Notes under the pieces: model-generated
Databases searched by the model: none
Told to the model about the DNA's origin: nothing
The model's input: the letters and a program-made list of their open reading frames with translations, nothing else
Program-made: the position numbers and the translations under genes
Shown here: piece after piece, positions 44,419 to 53,837 of the stretch
How the letters are laid out: every line of letters starts with the position of its first letter
Position numbering within the stretch: the stretch's first letter is position 1
DNA from: Chloroflexota bacterium
GTDB lineage: Bacteria; Chloroflexota; Anaerolineae; Aggregatilineales; Phototrophicaceae
Reading direction: 5' to 3'
Assembly (NCBI GenBank): GCA_028875245.1
Contig: JAPPEU010000035.1
Coordinates: forward strand, 151,455-215,454
Length of the DNA: 64,000 bases

Positions 44419-45330
44419 ATGCAGCAACCTCTGACAATTAACGCCGAAATCAAGTCCGCCCTCGCCGCCAGCCGGCCAGTCGTCGCCCTGGAATCGACGC
44501 TGATAACGCATGGCCTGCCTTATCCACGCAATGTGGAGACGGCCTTGGCGATGGAAGCGGCCGTACGTGAAGCGGGAGCGGTTCCGGCGACCATCGCCAT
44601 ACTCAAGGGTGACATCACAGTTGGCATCACCTCCTGCGACATCGAAGCATTGGCGCAAATGCCGCCGGGCAGCGTCAGGAAATGCAGCCGCCGCGACCTG
44701 GCGATTGCAGCCGCATTGCAGCAGGACGGGGCCACCACAGTCGCCAGCACGATGATCGTCGCGAAGATAGCGGGCATCAAAGTCTTCGCGACCGGCGGAA
44801 TCGGCGGCGTACACCGCGGGCAGCCGCAGGATGTTTCGGCCGATTTGATCGAACTTGGCCGCAGTCCGGTGGCGGTCGTCTCATCCGGCGCCAAATCCAT
44901 TCTCGATCTGCCACTGACGCTTGAGGTGCTTGAATCCCAGGGTGTGCCCATCCTCGGTTATCGGACAGATGTATTGCCCGCCTTCTACGCTGCGCGGACG
45001 GAGCTGCCGATCGACCAGCGCGTCGAATCAGCCGCCGAGGCCGCCGCGATCATTCAAGCCGCGGACACCTTGGGCGCGCAGCACGGCATCTTGATCACAG
45101 TGCCCGTGCCGCAAGGCCACGAACTCGACGCTGAGCTCGCCGAAGCGGCCATCGCGCAAGCCACCATCGAAGCGGAAGAAGCCAGCGTCGGCGGCAAAGA
45201 CATAACGCCGTTTTTGCTGAATCGCGTGAGCGAGCTGACGAAGGGCGCGTCGATGGCCGCCAACATCGCCCTGCTCGTCAATAATGCGCGCATCGCCGGC
45301 CAAATCGCGCTTGAGCTCAGCCGCATCTAG
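44419..45330 (+). CDS. psuG: Pseudouridine-5'-phosphate glycosidase
   Basis: Cleaves pseudouridine 5'-phosphate to uracil and ribose 5-phosphate in pseudouridine breakdown. 303 residues, normal length. Family motifs VALESTLITHGLPYPRNVET (about residues 21-40), VRKCSRRDLAIAAA, KVFATGGIGGVHRG (about 121-134), VVSSGAKSILDLPLTLEVLE and GKDITPFLLNRVSELTKG. No pseudouridine kinase gene is adjacent, although psuK is the usual partner. GAAGGAC at 44407-44413 precedes the start. It interrupts the radical SAM pair. Confidence 0.93.
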   Translation: MQQPLTINAEIKSALAASRPVVALESTLITHGLPYPRNVETALAMEAAVREAGAVPATIAILKGDITVGITSCDIEALAQMPPGSVRKCSRRDLAIAAALQQDGATTVASTMIVAKIAGIKVFATGGIGGVHRGQPQDVSADLIELGRSPVAVVSSGAKSILDLPLTLEVLESQGVPILGYRTDVLPAFYAARTELPIDQRVESAAEAAAIIQAADTLGAQHGILITVPVPQGHELDAELAEAAIAQATIEAEEASVGGKDITPFLLNRVSELTKGASMAANIALLVNNARIAGQIALELSRI

Positions 45331-45378
45331 GTCAGCGCCGCCCTCGCCGACTCGCTAGGCAGGCAGCCCTCCGTCGGC

Positions 45379-45384
45379 TATAAT
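45379..45384 (+). promoter_or_regulatory. Consensus -10 element before radical SAM gene
   Basis: TATAAT at 45379-45384, about 42 nt upstream of the start codon. No convincing -35 lies at the right distance (TAGGCA at 45356-45361 matches partly). Confidence 0.4.
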
Positions 45385-45425
45385 GACATCGTCGCGGGAC
45401 AGCATCTTCATTTGGAGCGCGAATA

Positions 45426-47348
45426 ATGCAGCCGCAGTCAATTGAGCGCAAACTGGAACGCCACCTGCTGCAGGTGGAGAAACCCGGCCGTTACGTCGGC
45501 GGGGAGTACAACAGCGTCGTCAAGGATTGGGATCGCGCCGACGTCAAGGTCGCCCTGGCTTTCCCCGATATCTACGACCTGGGCATGTCCAATCTGGGCA
45601 TCATGAACCTCTACCATCAGGTGAACCAACGGCCCGACATGCTGGCCGAGCGCGTCTTCTCTCCCTGGCTGGATATGGAAGCGCTCATGCGACAAGAGGG
45701 CATCCCCTTGTATTCGCTCGAGACCAAGCATCCAGTCTCTGACTTCGACCTGCTGGGCATCAGCCTGCCCTACGAGCAACTCTACACCAACGCGCTAAAC
45801 CTGCTTGATCTGGCGGGCATGCCAGTTCTGAGCCGTGACCGCGACGCGCGCTATCCCCTGGTCATCGCCGGTGGCCACGCCTGTTTCAATCCGGAACCGA
45901 TGGCCGACTTCATCGACGCCTTTGTCATCGGCGAGGGCGAAGAGATCATCGTCGAAATCGCAAGCGCCATCGCCAAGTGTCGCGGCCTGCCCCGCCACCA
46001 GCAGCTGCGCCAGATCGCCAGGATCCAGGGCATGTACGTGCCGCGCTTCTACGATGTGGAATACCATGATGACGGAACCGTCCGTTCAATATTGCCCAAC
46101 GAGCCCGGCATTCCCGAACATGTGCTGAAGCGTATCGTCATCACGCTGCCCAAGCCCTTTACCAAGTTCATTGTGCCCAACATCGACACCGTGCATAACC
46201 GCGCGCCGATCGAAATCATGCGCGGCTGCACGCGCGGCTGCCGCTTCTGCCATGCGGGCATGGTGACGCGCCCGGTGCGCGAGCGCCCGGTTCAGGAGAT
46301 CATGGCGGCCATTGATGAAATCGTGCGCCATACCGGCTTTGAAGAAATCAGCCTGCTCAGCTTGTCCTCGTCCGATTATGTCTGGGTGGAGCAATTGGCG
46401 GAAGAAGTCAATCGCGTCTATAAAGACGCCGGCCTCAGCCTCAGCTTGCCGAGCCTGCGCATCGAAAGCGCCAGCGCTGACCTGCTCGAGAAGATCGGCG
46501 GCACACGCCGCAGCGGTTTCACCTTCGCGCCCGAAGCGGCGACCGAAAAAATGCGCGATATGATCAACAAATACGTGCCCGATGAACAAGTGATTCAAAC
46601 CGCCAAAGATGTCTACTCGCGCGGCTGGCGCACCATCAAGTTTTATTTCATGATCGGCCACCCGGATGAGACCCTGGAAGACGTCCAGGCGATCATCGAT
46701 TTGTGCAACCTGACGCTGCGCGAGGGCACCAAGATTCTTGGCAAGAAAGCGACGCTCAACGTCGGCGTCAGCACCTTCATACCCAAGCCGCACACGCCCT
46801 TCCAATGGGTGCCGCAAGATTCGCGCGCTAGCGTGGAAAAGAAGCAGCGCCTGCTGAAAACGCAGATGCGCCGCGGCGGGATGCACCTGCGCTGGAACAA
46901 TATCGAAGACAGCGAATTTGAAGGCTGGCTCAGTCGCGGTGATCGCCGCCTCGGCCGCGTGATCCGGCGCGCTTGGGAGTCGGGCTGCAAGTTTGACGCC
47001 TGGGGCGATCAGCATCAACACCGCAAGTGGCTGGCCGCTTTCGAAGAATTCGACATTGATCCCAAATTCTATAACTTCCGCGAGCGCGGCCTGGAGGAAG
47101 TCTTCCCCTGGGATCATATCGACGCCGGTGTACACAAAAAGTTCCTGCGAGAAGATTACTTGATGAGCATCAAGCGCGAAACCCGCGTCGATTGCCGTGA
47201 CAAATGCTTCGCCTGTGGCATATTGCCCAAATTCGCCAAGGAACGCTCCACCACTGAAGACATGGCCTGGGAATGCCCGCCGGTGACGCCGATAAGCGAA
47301 CGGCAGCGCGCCCGTCAGGTCGCGATTCCCATAAGCTCAATCGGCTAG
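45426..47348 (+). CDS. Radical SAM protein of the TIGR03960 type
   Basis: 640 residues. N-terminal B12-binding-like domain (about 20-200, with VALAFPDIYDLGMSNLGIM), then the radical SAM core with iron-sulfur cysteines in MRGCTRGCRFCHAGMVTRPV (about residues 262-281). TFAPEAATEKMRDMINK is typical of this YgiQ-like subgroup, and the C-terminus carries CRDKCFACGI. In most genomes the partner DUF2344 gene follows directly; here it lies 1.1 kb upstream, split off by psuG. The substrate is not known. The last 6 nt separate it from an alpha/beta hydrolase gene, so they are probably co-transcribed. Confidence 0.9.
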   Translation: MQPQSIERKLERHLLQVEKPGRYVGGEYNSVVKDWDRADVKVALAFPDIYDLGMSNLGIMNLYHQVNQRPDMLAERVFSPWLDMEALMRQEGIPLYSLETKHPVSDFDLLGISLPYEQLYTNALNLLDLAGMPVLSRDRDARYPLVIAGGHACFNPEPMADFIDAFVIGEGEEIIVEIASAIAKCRGLPRHQQLRQIARIQGMYVPRFYDVEYHDDGTVRSILPNEPGIPEHVLKRIVITLPKPFTKFIVPNIDTVHNRAPIEIMRGCTRGCRFCHAGMVTRPVRERPVQEIMAAIDEIVRHTGFEEISLLSLSSSDYVWVEQLAEEVNRVYKDAGLSLSLPSLRIESASADLLEKIGGTRRSGFTFAPEAATEKMRDMINKYVPDEQVIQTAKDVYSRGWRTIKFYFMIGHPDETLEDVQAIIDLCNLTLREGTKILGKKATLNVGVSTFIPKPHTPFQWVPQDSRASVEKKQRLLKTQMRRGGMHLRWNNIEDSEFEGWLSRGDRRLGRVIRRAWESGCKFDAWGDQHQHRKWLAAFEEFDIDPKFYNFRERGLEEVFPWDHIDAGVHKKFLREDYLMSIKRETRVDCRDKCFACGILPKFAKERSTTEDMAWECPPVTPISERQRARQVAIPISSIG

Positions 47349-47354
47349 CGACTC

Positions 47355-48134
47355 GTGGTCCGCCCTCGCCGAATCACGATAAACGGCATCAGTACGCGCG
47401 AAGTTGTCACAGGTGAAGGACCGCCGGTGCTCATGGCACATGGCTGGGGCGCCAACCTTGAGCTGCTTGAGCCGCTCGCCCTCCCGTTGAGTCGTCTCGG
47501 CTATCAATGCCGCATGATTGACCTGCCCGGTTTCGGCGAAAGCGATGAACCGCCGGCGCCATTCAGCATATTTGATTTTGCCAACTTCTGCATCGCTTAT
47601 CTGAATCACCGCGGGCTAGGCGCCGTCAATTACTTCGGTCATTCGCTCGGCGGGCGCATTGGCCTGATCCTGGCTTCAGATCACAGCGATCGAATTCGAA
47701 GCATGGCGCTGTCGAATAGCGCCGGCGTCAAACCGGATGCCCCTCTTCACAAGCGCATGCGCTTGGGACTCTACAAATCTGTTCGCCGCAGCCTCGAAGG
47801 CCTGGGCGCCGAATCAGCGGCGGAGCGTTTGCGCGCTGTCTACAATCGACGATTTGGCTCCGCAGACTTGCTGAACGCCTCACCCGTCATGCGGGGCACG
47901 CTCATCAACGTTGTCAACCAGGATCTGCTGGATCATGCGCGGCGCGTCTCGGTCGCGACCATTTTGATCTGGGGCGATGAAGACGCTGAGACGCCGCTTT
48001 GGATGGGGCAGGCGCTCGAAGCGGCCATCCCCGACGCGGCCCTAATCGTGCACAAGGGCGCCGGGCATTACGCCTATCTGGACTTCCCGCAGAAAACGGC
48101 AAATATCATCGACGCGCTTTTCCGCGGCGGATGA
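47355..48134 (+). CDS. Alpha/beta hydrolase
   Basis: 259 residues from GTG 47355, 6 nt after the previous stop. Oxyanion region MAHGWGANLELLEPLALPLS (about residues 27-46), nucleophile elbow YFGHSLGGRIGLIL (Ser near 96), an acid in ILIWGDEDAET (about 207) and the catalytic histidine in HKGAGHYAYLDFP (about 238). A complete triad of the epoxide-hydrolase/esterase-like fold; substrate unknown. Position beside the radical SAM gene does not define a pathway. Confidence 0.88.
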   Translation: MVRPRRITINGISTREVVTGEGPPVLMAHGWGANLELLEPLALPLSRLGYQCRMIDLPGFGESDEPPAPFSIFDFANFCIAYLNHRGLGAVNYFGHSLGGRIGLILASDHSDRIRSMALSNSAGVKPDAPLHKRMRLGLYKSVRRSLEGLGAESAAERLRAVYNRRFGSADLLNASPVMRGTLINVVNQDLLDHARRVSVATILIWGDEDAETPLWMGQALEAAIPDAALIVHKGAGHYAYLDFPQKTANIIDALFRGG

Positions 48135-48189
48135 TTTGCCCGTGGCGAACTGCTTCGGCGCCCGCTTTCCCGTCGGCTCACTTACACCT

Positions 48190-48195
48190 TATAAT
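48190..48195 (+). promoter_or_regulatory. Consensus -10 element before the MurF-like gene
   Basis: TATAAT at 48190-48195, 29 nt upstream of the start codon. The -35 position (TTCCCG at 48167-48172) is a weak match. Confidence 0.4.
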
Positions 48196-48224
48196 TCCCT
48201 CAAGCTGAAATAGCGGGACGAAAA

Positions 48225-49871
48225 ATGTCCGAAATTCTGCAAGCCATGCTGGCCGCGGTTTGGCTGCTCGGCGCCGGGCTGCGCATCGTTCGGCAGGCGC
48301 GCTTTTATCAAATCGAAGAATACATGAGCGGACGCTACCTGCGTTGGGCTGCATCCCGGCGAGAAAGGTGGCTGCCGGCGCGATCCATCAGCGCCTGGAT
48401 GCTGGGCATCGCCGTCGGCGCTCTCTTGGCTGAAGCGCCCGGCAGTTCCCTGCCATCGATTGTCGCGCTCCTGGCGGCCATTGTCGCCATTTTGCCGCCG
48501 CGCGAAAGCGAAGTGAAGAAATCGCTCGCCGTCACCCCGCGGATGAAAAGACTGCTCCTCAGCGCCTGTGCCATCTGCGCCATCGCATTTGCGGCCGGCT
48601 GGGGTGCAGTCAGCGCTGTCCTGCCTCTCGACATCTCACTCATTCCCATCTTCGCGGTCAGCGCGCTAGGCTGCGCCCTCTTCTTGCTGGCGCCGCTCTG
48701 GCTTGTCGCCGGGAATCTGCTTGCGCAGCCGCTGGAAAGCGCTTTGCGCAGCCGTTACCTGAAGCAGGCGGCGGAGGCGCTGGCCAAGATCAATCCCAAA
48801 ATCGTCGGCATCACCGGCAGCTATGGCAAGACCACAACCAAGAGTTTCCTGCGCGATATCCTCAACGCCCGCTTTCGCGCCTATGCCACGCCAAAGAGCT
48901 TCAACACGCTCATGGGCATTTCGCTGGCGATAAACCGCGACCTCGCGGATGACTTGCGCGCGGAGTACTTCATCTGCGAAATGGGCGCCTACGTTGAGGG
49001 CGAGATCGACCGCATCTGCCAGTTGACGCCGCCCGATATCGCCATCGTCACCGAAGTTGGCCCCCAACACCTCGAGCGCTTCGGCTCGCTGGAAAATGTC
49101 AAGCGGGCGAAATACGAGCTCGTCAAGAATCTGCCAGCCGATGGCGTCGCCGTCTTGAACTGGGATAACCCATTCATTCGTGAAATGGCGGCGGCGGGCT
49201 ATCCGGAGACCGTCTTGACGGTGAGCCGCGATCTAACGGCGGAGGCGGCCCGCGCGCATGGCGTCAGTTGGATCGCCAGCGATGTCCAGGAGACGCTTGA
49301 TGGGCTATCCTTCACCGTCACGCGCCCGGCCTCCGGCGAAGGAGCGCAAATCATGACCGGCATCCTTGGCCAGCACAATGTGACCAACCTGCTCCTGTGC
49401 ATCGCCGCCGCTCATCACGAAGGCGTCGCGCTGCGTGATATCGCCCTGCGCATTCGCACTCTGAAGCCGGCCGAAAGCCGCCTCGTCCAAGAGAGAACCG
49501 CAGCCGGCATCACCATCATCAATGACGCCTACAGCGCTAACCCAGCGGGCGTCGTCAGCGCGCTGAAAGTGCTGGGCATGCACGAGACCGGCGCCAGGCT
49601 GTTGATTACCCCAGGCATGATTGAACTGGGCGATCGGCAAGACGAAGAAAATCATAAGCTGGGCCTTCTGGCGGCGGAATATGCGACGGATATAATCCTC
49701 GTCGGCAAGGCGCAGACGCAACCCATCGCCCGGGCTATTCAAAGCACTTCCTTTGACTTGACGCGCCTGCGCGTCGTCGAGACACTCAGCGAATCGATCG
49801 ACTGGTATCAAGAGAATTTGCAGGCGGGTGATGCCGTGCTTTTCCTGAACGACTTGCCTGATACCTATTGA
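48225..49871 (+). CDS. MurF-like ligase with N-terminal membrane domain
   Basis: 548 residues. Four membrane helices or hydrophobic segments in about residues 1-180 precede a Mur-ligase: P-loop IVGITGSYGKTTTKSFLRDI (about 194-213), SFNTLMGISLAINR, and the downstream ICEMGAYVEGEIDRICQLTP, ILGQHNVTNLLLCIAAAHH and INDAYSANPAGVVSALKVL. In MurF the enzyme adds D-Ala-D-Ala to UDP-MurNAc-tripeptide. The ddl gene that makes D-Ala-D-Ala follows at 28 nt, which supports this function. The membrane domain is absent from classical MurF and resembles forms I associate with Chloroflexota. An alternative substrate of the same type cannot be excluded. Confidence 0.85.
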   Translation: MSEILQAMLAAVWLLGAGLRIVRQARFYQIEEYMSGRYLRWAASRRERWLPARSISAWMLGIAVGALLAEAPGSSLPSIVALLAAIVAILPPRESEVKKSLAVTPRMKRLLLSACAICAIAFAAGWGAVSAVLPLDISLIPIFAVSALGCALFLLAPLWLVAGNLLAQPLESALRSRYLKQAAEALAKINPKIVGITGSYGKTTTKSFLRDILNARFRAYATPKSFNTLMGISLAINRDLADDLRAEYFICEMGAYVEGEIDRICQLTPPDIAIVTEVGPQHLERFGSLENVKRAKYELVKNLPADGVAVLNWDNPFIREMAAAGYPETVLTVSRDLTAEAARAHGVSWIASDVQETLDGLSFTVTRPASGEGAQIMTGILGQHNVTNLLLCIAAAHHEGVALRDIALRIRTLKPAESRLVQERTAAGITIINDAYSANPAGVVSALKVLGMHETGARLLITPGMIELGDRQDEENHKLGLLAAEYATDIILVGKAQTQPIARAIQSTSFDLTRLRVVETLSESIDWYQENLQAGDAVLFLNDLPDTY

Positions 49872-49899
49872 CCGGTGCTTCATCAATGAGGAAGGCAAA

Positions 49900-51093
49900 A
49901 TGAGCAGTCGACGCCGCCAGACCGTTGCCGTCATCTTCGGCGGCCGCAGTGTCGAGCACGACGTCTCCATCGTGACCGGGCATCAGATTATGAATGCCTT
50001 CCCCGCCGATGGTTATGAAATCTTGCCCATATATATTTCCCGCGACGGGCGTTGGTTCACCGGTGACGCGCTCGGGGCCCTGGACAATTTTAAGGACGGG
50101 AATATTCTGCGCCACGACAGTGTCAAAGCCTGCCTCCTCTCCCCCGATACGCGCCATCACGGGCTGATCATTGATCCGCTCGCCGGCCGCTTCAGCAAGA
50201 GCGACGTGAAACGCATTGATGTCGCCTTTCCCGCGCTGCATGGCTCCCATGGCGAGGACGGCAGCATTCAGGGACTTTTGGAGCTGGCGGACGTGCCCTA
50301 TGTCGGCTACGCCACGCTCGGGTCCGCGCTGACCAACGACAAGATCATGACCAAAACGGTCCTGCGGCAGGCGGGCATTCCCGTCCTGGATGACCAGTGG
50401 CTAAACCGCGAAACCTGGCTGGAGCGGCCCGAAGCCTGCATCGACGAAATACTGCGCCGGTTTGAATTGCCCCTTTTCATCAAGCCGGCCACCCTCGGTT
50501 CCAGTATCGGCATCGGGCGCGCCGATACGGAAGCGCTGCTGCGAGCCAGCATTGATATCGCCGCGAATTTCGACCGCCGTATTCTGATTGAGCCGGCCTT
50601 GACCGACGGCATCGAGATCAATTGCTCGGTCATCGGTTTCGGCGGCCGCTATGAAGCGTCAACACTGGAACAGCCACTCTCCTGGGATGAATTTCTCTCA
50701 TACGAAGACAAATACCTGCGCGGCGGCGAAGGCATGAAGAGCGCCGAACGGCTGGTGCCCGCCCCCATAAGCGCCGAGCTGACCGAGCGAATCAAAGCTG
50801 CGAGCATCGCCGCATTCAAGGTCATGGACGGGCGCGGCATCGCGCGCATCGATTATCTGGTCCGCCCGGAGCGCAACGAGATCTATCTAAATGAAATCAA
50901 CACCATGCCCGGATCGCTGGCCCTTTACTTGTGGCGCGAAGATGATTACACAGCTTCCGACCTGGTGCGGAAGCTGGTCCAGCTTGCCATCGACGCGCAT
51001 GCGGAAAAACGCCGAAACCACTATGACTATCAGACCAATCTAGTCGCCTTGGCCAGCCAGCGAGGCGGCAAAGGGAGCAAAGCCGGCAAATAA
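49900..51093 (+). CDS. ddl: D-alanine--D-alanine ligase
   Basis: Joins two D-alanines for cell-wall precursor synthesis. 397 residues, with AGGAAGG just upstream of ATG 49900. N-terminal VAVIFGGRSVEHDVSIVTGH (about residues 9-28), ATP-grasp motifs LPLFIKPATLGSSIGIGRAD (about 189-208), the tyrosine-containing loop SYEDKYLRGG (about 267-276), which fits D-Ala-D-Ala rather than D-Ala-D-lactate specificity, and the metal site YLNEINTMPGSLALYLW. Longer than the usual 300-350 residues owing to insertions. Paired with the MurF-like ligase. Confidence 0.94.
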   Translation: MSSRRRQTVAVIFGGRSVEHDVSIVTGHQIMNAFPADGYEILPIYISRDGRWFTGDALGALDNFKDGNILRHDSVKACLLSPDTRHHGLIIDPLAGRFSKSDVKRIDVAFPALHGSHGEDGSIQGLLELADVPYVGYATLGSALTNDKIMTKTVLRQAGIPVLDDQWLNRETWLERPEACIDEILRRFELPLFIKPATLGSSIGIGRADTEALLRASIDIAANFDRRILIEPALTDGIEINCSVIGFGGRYEASTLEQPLSWDEFLSYEDKYLRGGEGMKSAERLVPAPISAELTERIKAASIAAFKVMDGRGIARIDYLVRPERNEIYLNEINTMPGSLALYLWREDDYTASDLVRKLVQLAIDAHAEKRRNHYDYQTNLVALASQRGGKGSKAGK

Positions 51094-51292
51094 CGCCGAC
51101 GAAACTGGGGAGGCCGCCTCTTGCCTTCGGCTTGCCCCCAAGCGCCGCTATGTTATGATTACGGCGAATTGGGACCTTGCCTCCATTCCGGGCCGTATGC
51201 CGCGTTGAGATTGCATCCTGGCGCAATTGGCATGCGACCGCCGTCAAGGCAAAGCCCGCAGAACGCAAGACTGTTATCCGTCCAGGGTTGCT
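51094..51292 (+). promoter_or_regulatory. Intergenic region with promoter candidate for the glycosyltransferase
   Basis: TTGCCC at 51132-51137, a 16-nt spacer and TATGAT at 51154-51159 make a plausible promoter, about 134 nt before the GTG start. An open frame runs through the whole region (51227 on) but lacks a ribosome-binding site until 51284-51287. Confidence 0.4.
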
Positions 51293-52918
51293 GTGCCTTA
51301 CACTTCGAGCGATCCCCGCCCGCCGCGCCCATCAGAAGTCGGCCGCTCAATCTGGGGCGGCGCGCCACTGCCGCCGATTCCGGAGCGCGTTCTCGATGGC
51401 ATCCCCGGCTTCATCGCCTGGCTCGCCTTGCTCCTGTCAATCGCGAGCGCGGTCGCCTTTCCGCTCACCTTGATGCTGACCGCCGCCCTGGTCGCCTCCT
51501 ACATCGCCTTTCGCTTTTTCCTGGCCGGCATCGCCAACGCCATGGGCATCCGCCGGATCACGGAATGGGAATCCATCGACTGGTATCGGAAGTATCTTCA
51601 AGACAAGACACCCGCTTCCCTCGATTGGGACAGCGTCCATCACCTGGTTGTCATACCCATTTACAACGAGTCAATGAAAATCCTTATTCGCACGCTGGAT
51701 CAACTGAGCCTGCAAGAGAACGCGCATTCGCAGATTTCGGTCTTGCTGGCGATGGAAGCGGCCGAGCCGGACAGCTACCAGAAGGCGCAAAGCCTGCACC
51801 GCCAATACACCGCCCACTTCGCCAACATCTACTTTACCGTGCATCCGCGCGGATTGATCGGCGAAATGCAATGCAAATCGGCCAATCTGGCCTGGGCCGT
51901 CAACCGCTTCTTCGAAAACATCGTCAACGAAGACGACCAGAATGTCGACCGCTATGTGCTGACGACGATGGACGCCGATACCCGCTGGCACGAGAAGCAT
52001 TTCGCCGCCCTCACCTATCACTTCGCCATCAATGAGGACCGCCACCGGACCTTTTGGCAGGCGCCGATTCGATATCACGGCAATATCTGGCAAGTCAATC
52101 CCTTGATGCGCATTATCAACACCTACGCGACCGCCTTTGAGCTGGCTTATCTGGCCGCGCCCTGGTGGATGGCGATGCCGATGTCCTCGTATTCCTTGAG
52201 TTTGAAGCTGCTGGAACAGAGCGGCAACTGGGATACCGATGTCATTGCCGATGAGTGGCACATGCTGATCAAAGCCTATTTTGCTACCGGCGGCCAGGTC
52301 AAGCTGCAGCACATTTATCTGCCCTTCCTGGCCGATTCCACAACCGGATCCAACATCTTCGAGTCCATCAAGAATCGCTACAGTCAGACGCTTCGCCATG
52401 CCTGGGGCAGCAAAGAAGTCGGCTATATGCTCGCCAAGCTGATCGAAAACCCGCAGGTTCTTTCTTTCGATTCATTCAAACTCCTGCTGCGCATCGCCCA
52501 CGATATTCTGTTGGCGGGCGCCGGCTGGATTATTCTAACGGTCGGCTCGCAGCTTCCGGTCTTCTTCCACCCGAAAATCGCGCCAGTCAAGGTTGAAGGG
52601 TTGTTGGAGGCGGGCGACAAGTTCGCCTATGTGCTGGAGGGCTTCTCCGGCAGCCACCCGGCCTGGCTTCTGCTGGCGATCTCCGGCATCGTCATGATCG
52701 TTTTGGTCGTCGTGTTTCAAGTTCAGGATTATCGCATCCGTCCGCCGCGTGTGTCGCCTTATACTTTTGCCGAGTCCATCATGGAGCTCTTGAGCATTCC
52801 ATTCATGTTGGTCTTGACGCTGTTTGTGGTGGCGCTGCCCACCCTGGTCGCCCAGACGCGGCTCCTGCTCGGGATCCCTTTGCAGTTCATCGTCACGGAC
52901 AAATCCATCGACAAGTGA
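51293..52918 (+). CDS. Membrane glycosyltransferase (GT2-like)
   Basis: About 541 residues from GTG 51293 (AGGG five nt upstream). Two membrane helices at about residues 38-78, a cytoplasmic GT-A domain with HHLVVIPIYNESMKILIRTL (about 117-136), the metal site LTTMDADTRWHEKHF (about 223-237), ADEWHMLIKAYFATGG (about 321) and a QTLRHAWG sequence like the (Q/R)xxRW motif of processive enzymes. Four further hydrophobic segments from about residue 400 to the end. It would build or transfer a sugar polymer or a lipid-linked sugar at the membrane. Substrate unknown. It follows the MurF-like/ddl pair on the same strand. Confidence 0.8.
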   Translation: MPYTSSDPRPPRPSEVGRSIWGGAPLPPIPERVLDGIPGFIAWLALLLSIASAVAFPLTLMLTAALVASYIAFRFFLAGIANAMGIRRITEWESIDWYRKYLQDKTPASLDWDSVHHLVVIPIYNESMKILIRTLDQLSLQENAHSQISVLLAMEAAEPDSYQKAQSLHRQYTAHFANIYFTVHPRGLIGEMQCKSANLAWAVNRFFENIVNEDDQNVDRYVLTTMDADTRWHEKHFAALTYHFAINEDRHRTFWQAPIRYHGNIWQVNPLMRIINTYATAFELAYLAAPWWMAMPMSSYSLSLKLLEQSGNWDTDVIADEWHMLIKAYFATGGQVKLQHIYLPFLADSTTGSNIFESIKNRYSQTLRHAWGSKEVGYMLAKLIENPQVLSFDSFKLLLRIAHDILLAGAGWIILTVGSQLPVFFHPKIAPVKVEGLLEAGDKFAYVLEGFSGSHPAWLLLAISGIVMIVLVVVFQVQDYRIRPPRVSPYTFAESIMELLSIPFMLVLTLFVVALPTLVAQTRLLLGIPLQFIVTDKSIDK

Positions 52919-53042
52919 ATCGGCGCGCCGGCAAATCATCATGTCACCGGTTCCTTTGGGCTTTGCCCTAGCGCATGGCTGCGCCCTTCTCTATCATGTA
53001 GACAGTTGGCAAGTCCCGATGATGCTGAAGAAAGGTGCGATT

Positions 53043-53819
53043 GTGCCGCAGCAGCGCGTACAAAAGATCATGGCGCAGGCGGATATCGGTTCGCGGCGAA
53101 AATGCGAAGAGATCATTCGGCAGGGTCGCGTCCGCGTCAACGGCAGCGTCGTCAGCCTGGGCGCCAAGGCGGACCCGCAAACCGACGACATTCTGGTCGA
53201 CGGCCAGCGGATCGCGAACGCCTTCAAGTCTATCAACATTGTCGTCAACAAACCCAAAGGCGTGCTCAGCACCAACAAGGCGGAAAGCGGCGATGAGCGG
53301 CCCACCATACGCGAACTGGTTGACGTTCCCGGGCACCTCTTCACCATCGGCCGGCTGGATGCGGACAGCGAAGGCTTGGTGGTTTTGACCAATGATGGCG
53401 AACTGGCCAACAAGATTTCGCATCCGCGTTACGAACACACCAAGACCTACAAGGTCACGGTCAAGAACAAGATGTCAAAAGAGACTGCCGAAGCCTGGGA
53501 GCGCGGCATCTGGCTTGACGACAGCCGCTCCGCCGCCTGCTCGCTGACCGTCCTGCAAAGGAGCAAGCGCTCGACCATCCTGCGCCTGGTCATGGTCGAA
53601 GGGCGCAAGCGTCAAATCCGGCGCATCGCCGCGGCGCTGGGCCATCCGGTCATCCGCCTCGTGCGGACTCATATCGGGCAGCTCGGCTTGGGTACGCTGC
53701 GCAAAGGCGCCTGGTATCAGCTTGATGACGATGAAGTCGAAGCCATGTTGACGCCGGCGCAAGAACTCGCCGAGATCAGACGCAAGCGACGCGAGCGACG
53801 GCTTCAGCGCCAACGGTGA
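53043..53819 (+). CDS. Pseudouridine synthase, RsuA/RluB family
   Basis: Modifies uridine in ribosomal RNA. 258 residues from GTG 53043, chosen because AAAGG lies 7 nt upstream and the N-terminus VPQQRVQKIMAQADIGSRRK then matches the family; ATG 53019 or 53022 are alternatives. S4 RNA-binding domain in residues 1-60, catalytic domain with FTIGRLDADSEGLVVLTNDG (about residues 100-119, catalytic Asp in GRLD), and VEGRKRQIRRIAAALGHPVI (about 188-207). Basic C-terminus. Which rRNA site it modifies cannot be told. It is followed after 18 nt by plsC. Confidence 0.9.
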   Translation: MPQQRVQKIMAQADIGSRRKCEEIIRQGRVRVNGSVVSLGAKADPQTDDILVDGQRIANAFKSINIVVNKPKGVLSTNKAESGDERPTIRELVDVPGHLFTIGRLDADSEGLVVLTNDGELANKISHPRYEHTKTYKVTVKNKMSKETAEAWERGIWLDDSRSAACSLTVLQRSKRSTILRLVMVEGRKRQIRRIAAALGHPVIRLVRTHIGQLGLGTLRKGAWYQLDDDEVEAMLTPAQELAEIRRKRRERRLQRQR

Positions 53820-53837
53820 CGCGCGGCGGGCAACGAT

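Noticed and set aside
51121..52035. 304-codon frame overlapping the glycosyltransferase
   Set aside because: Low-complexity basic translation in another frame. The overlapping frame has clear GT2 motifs.
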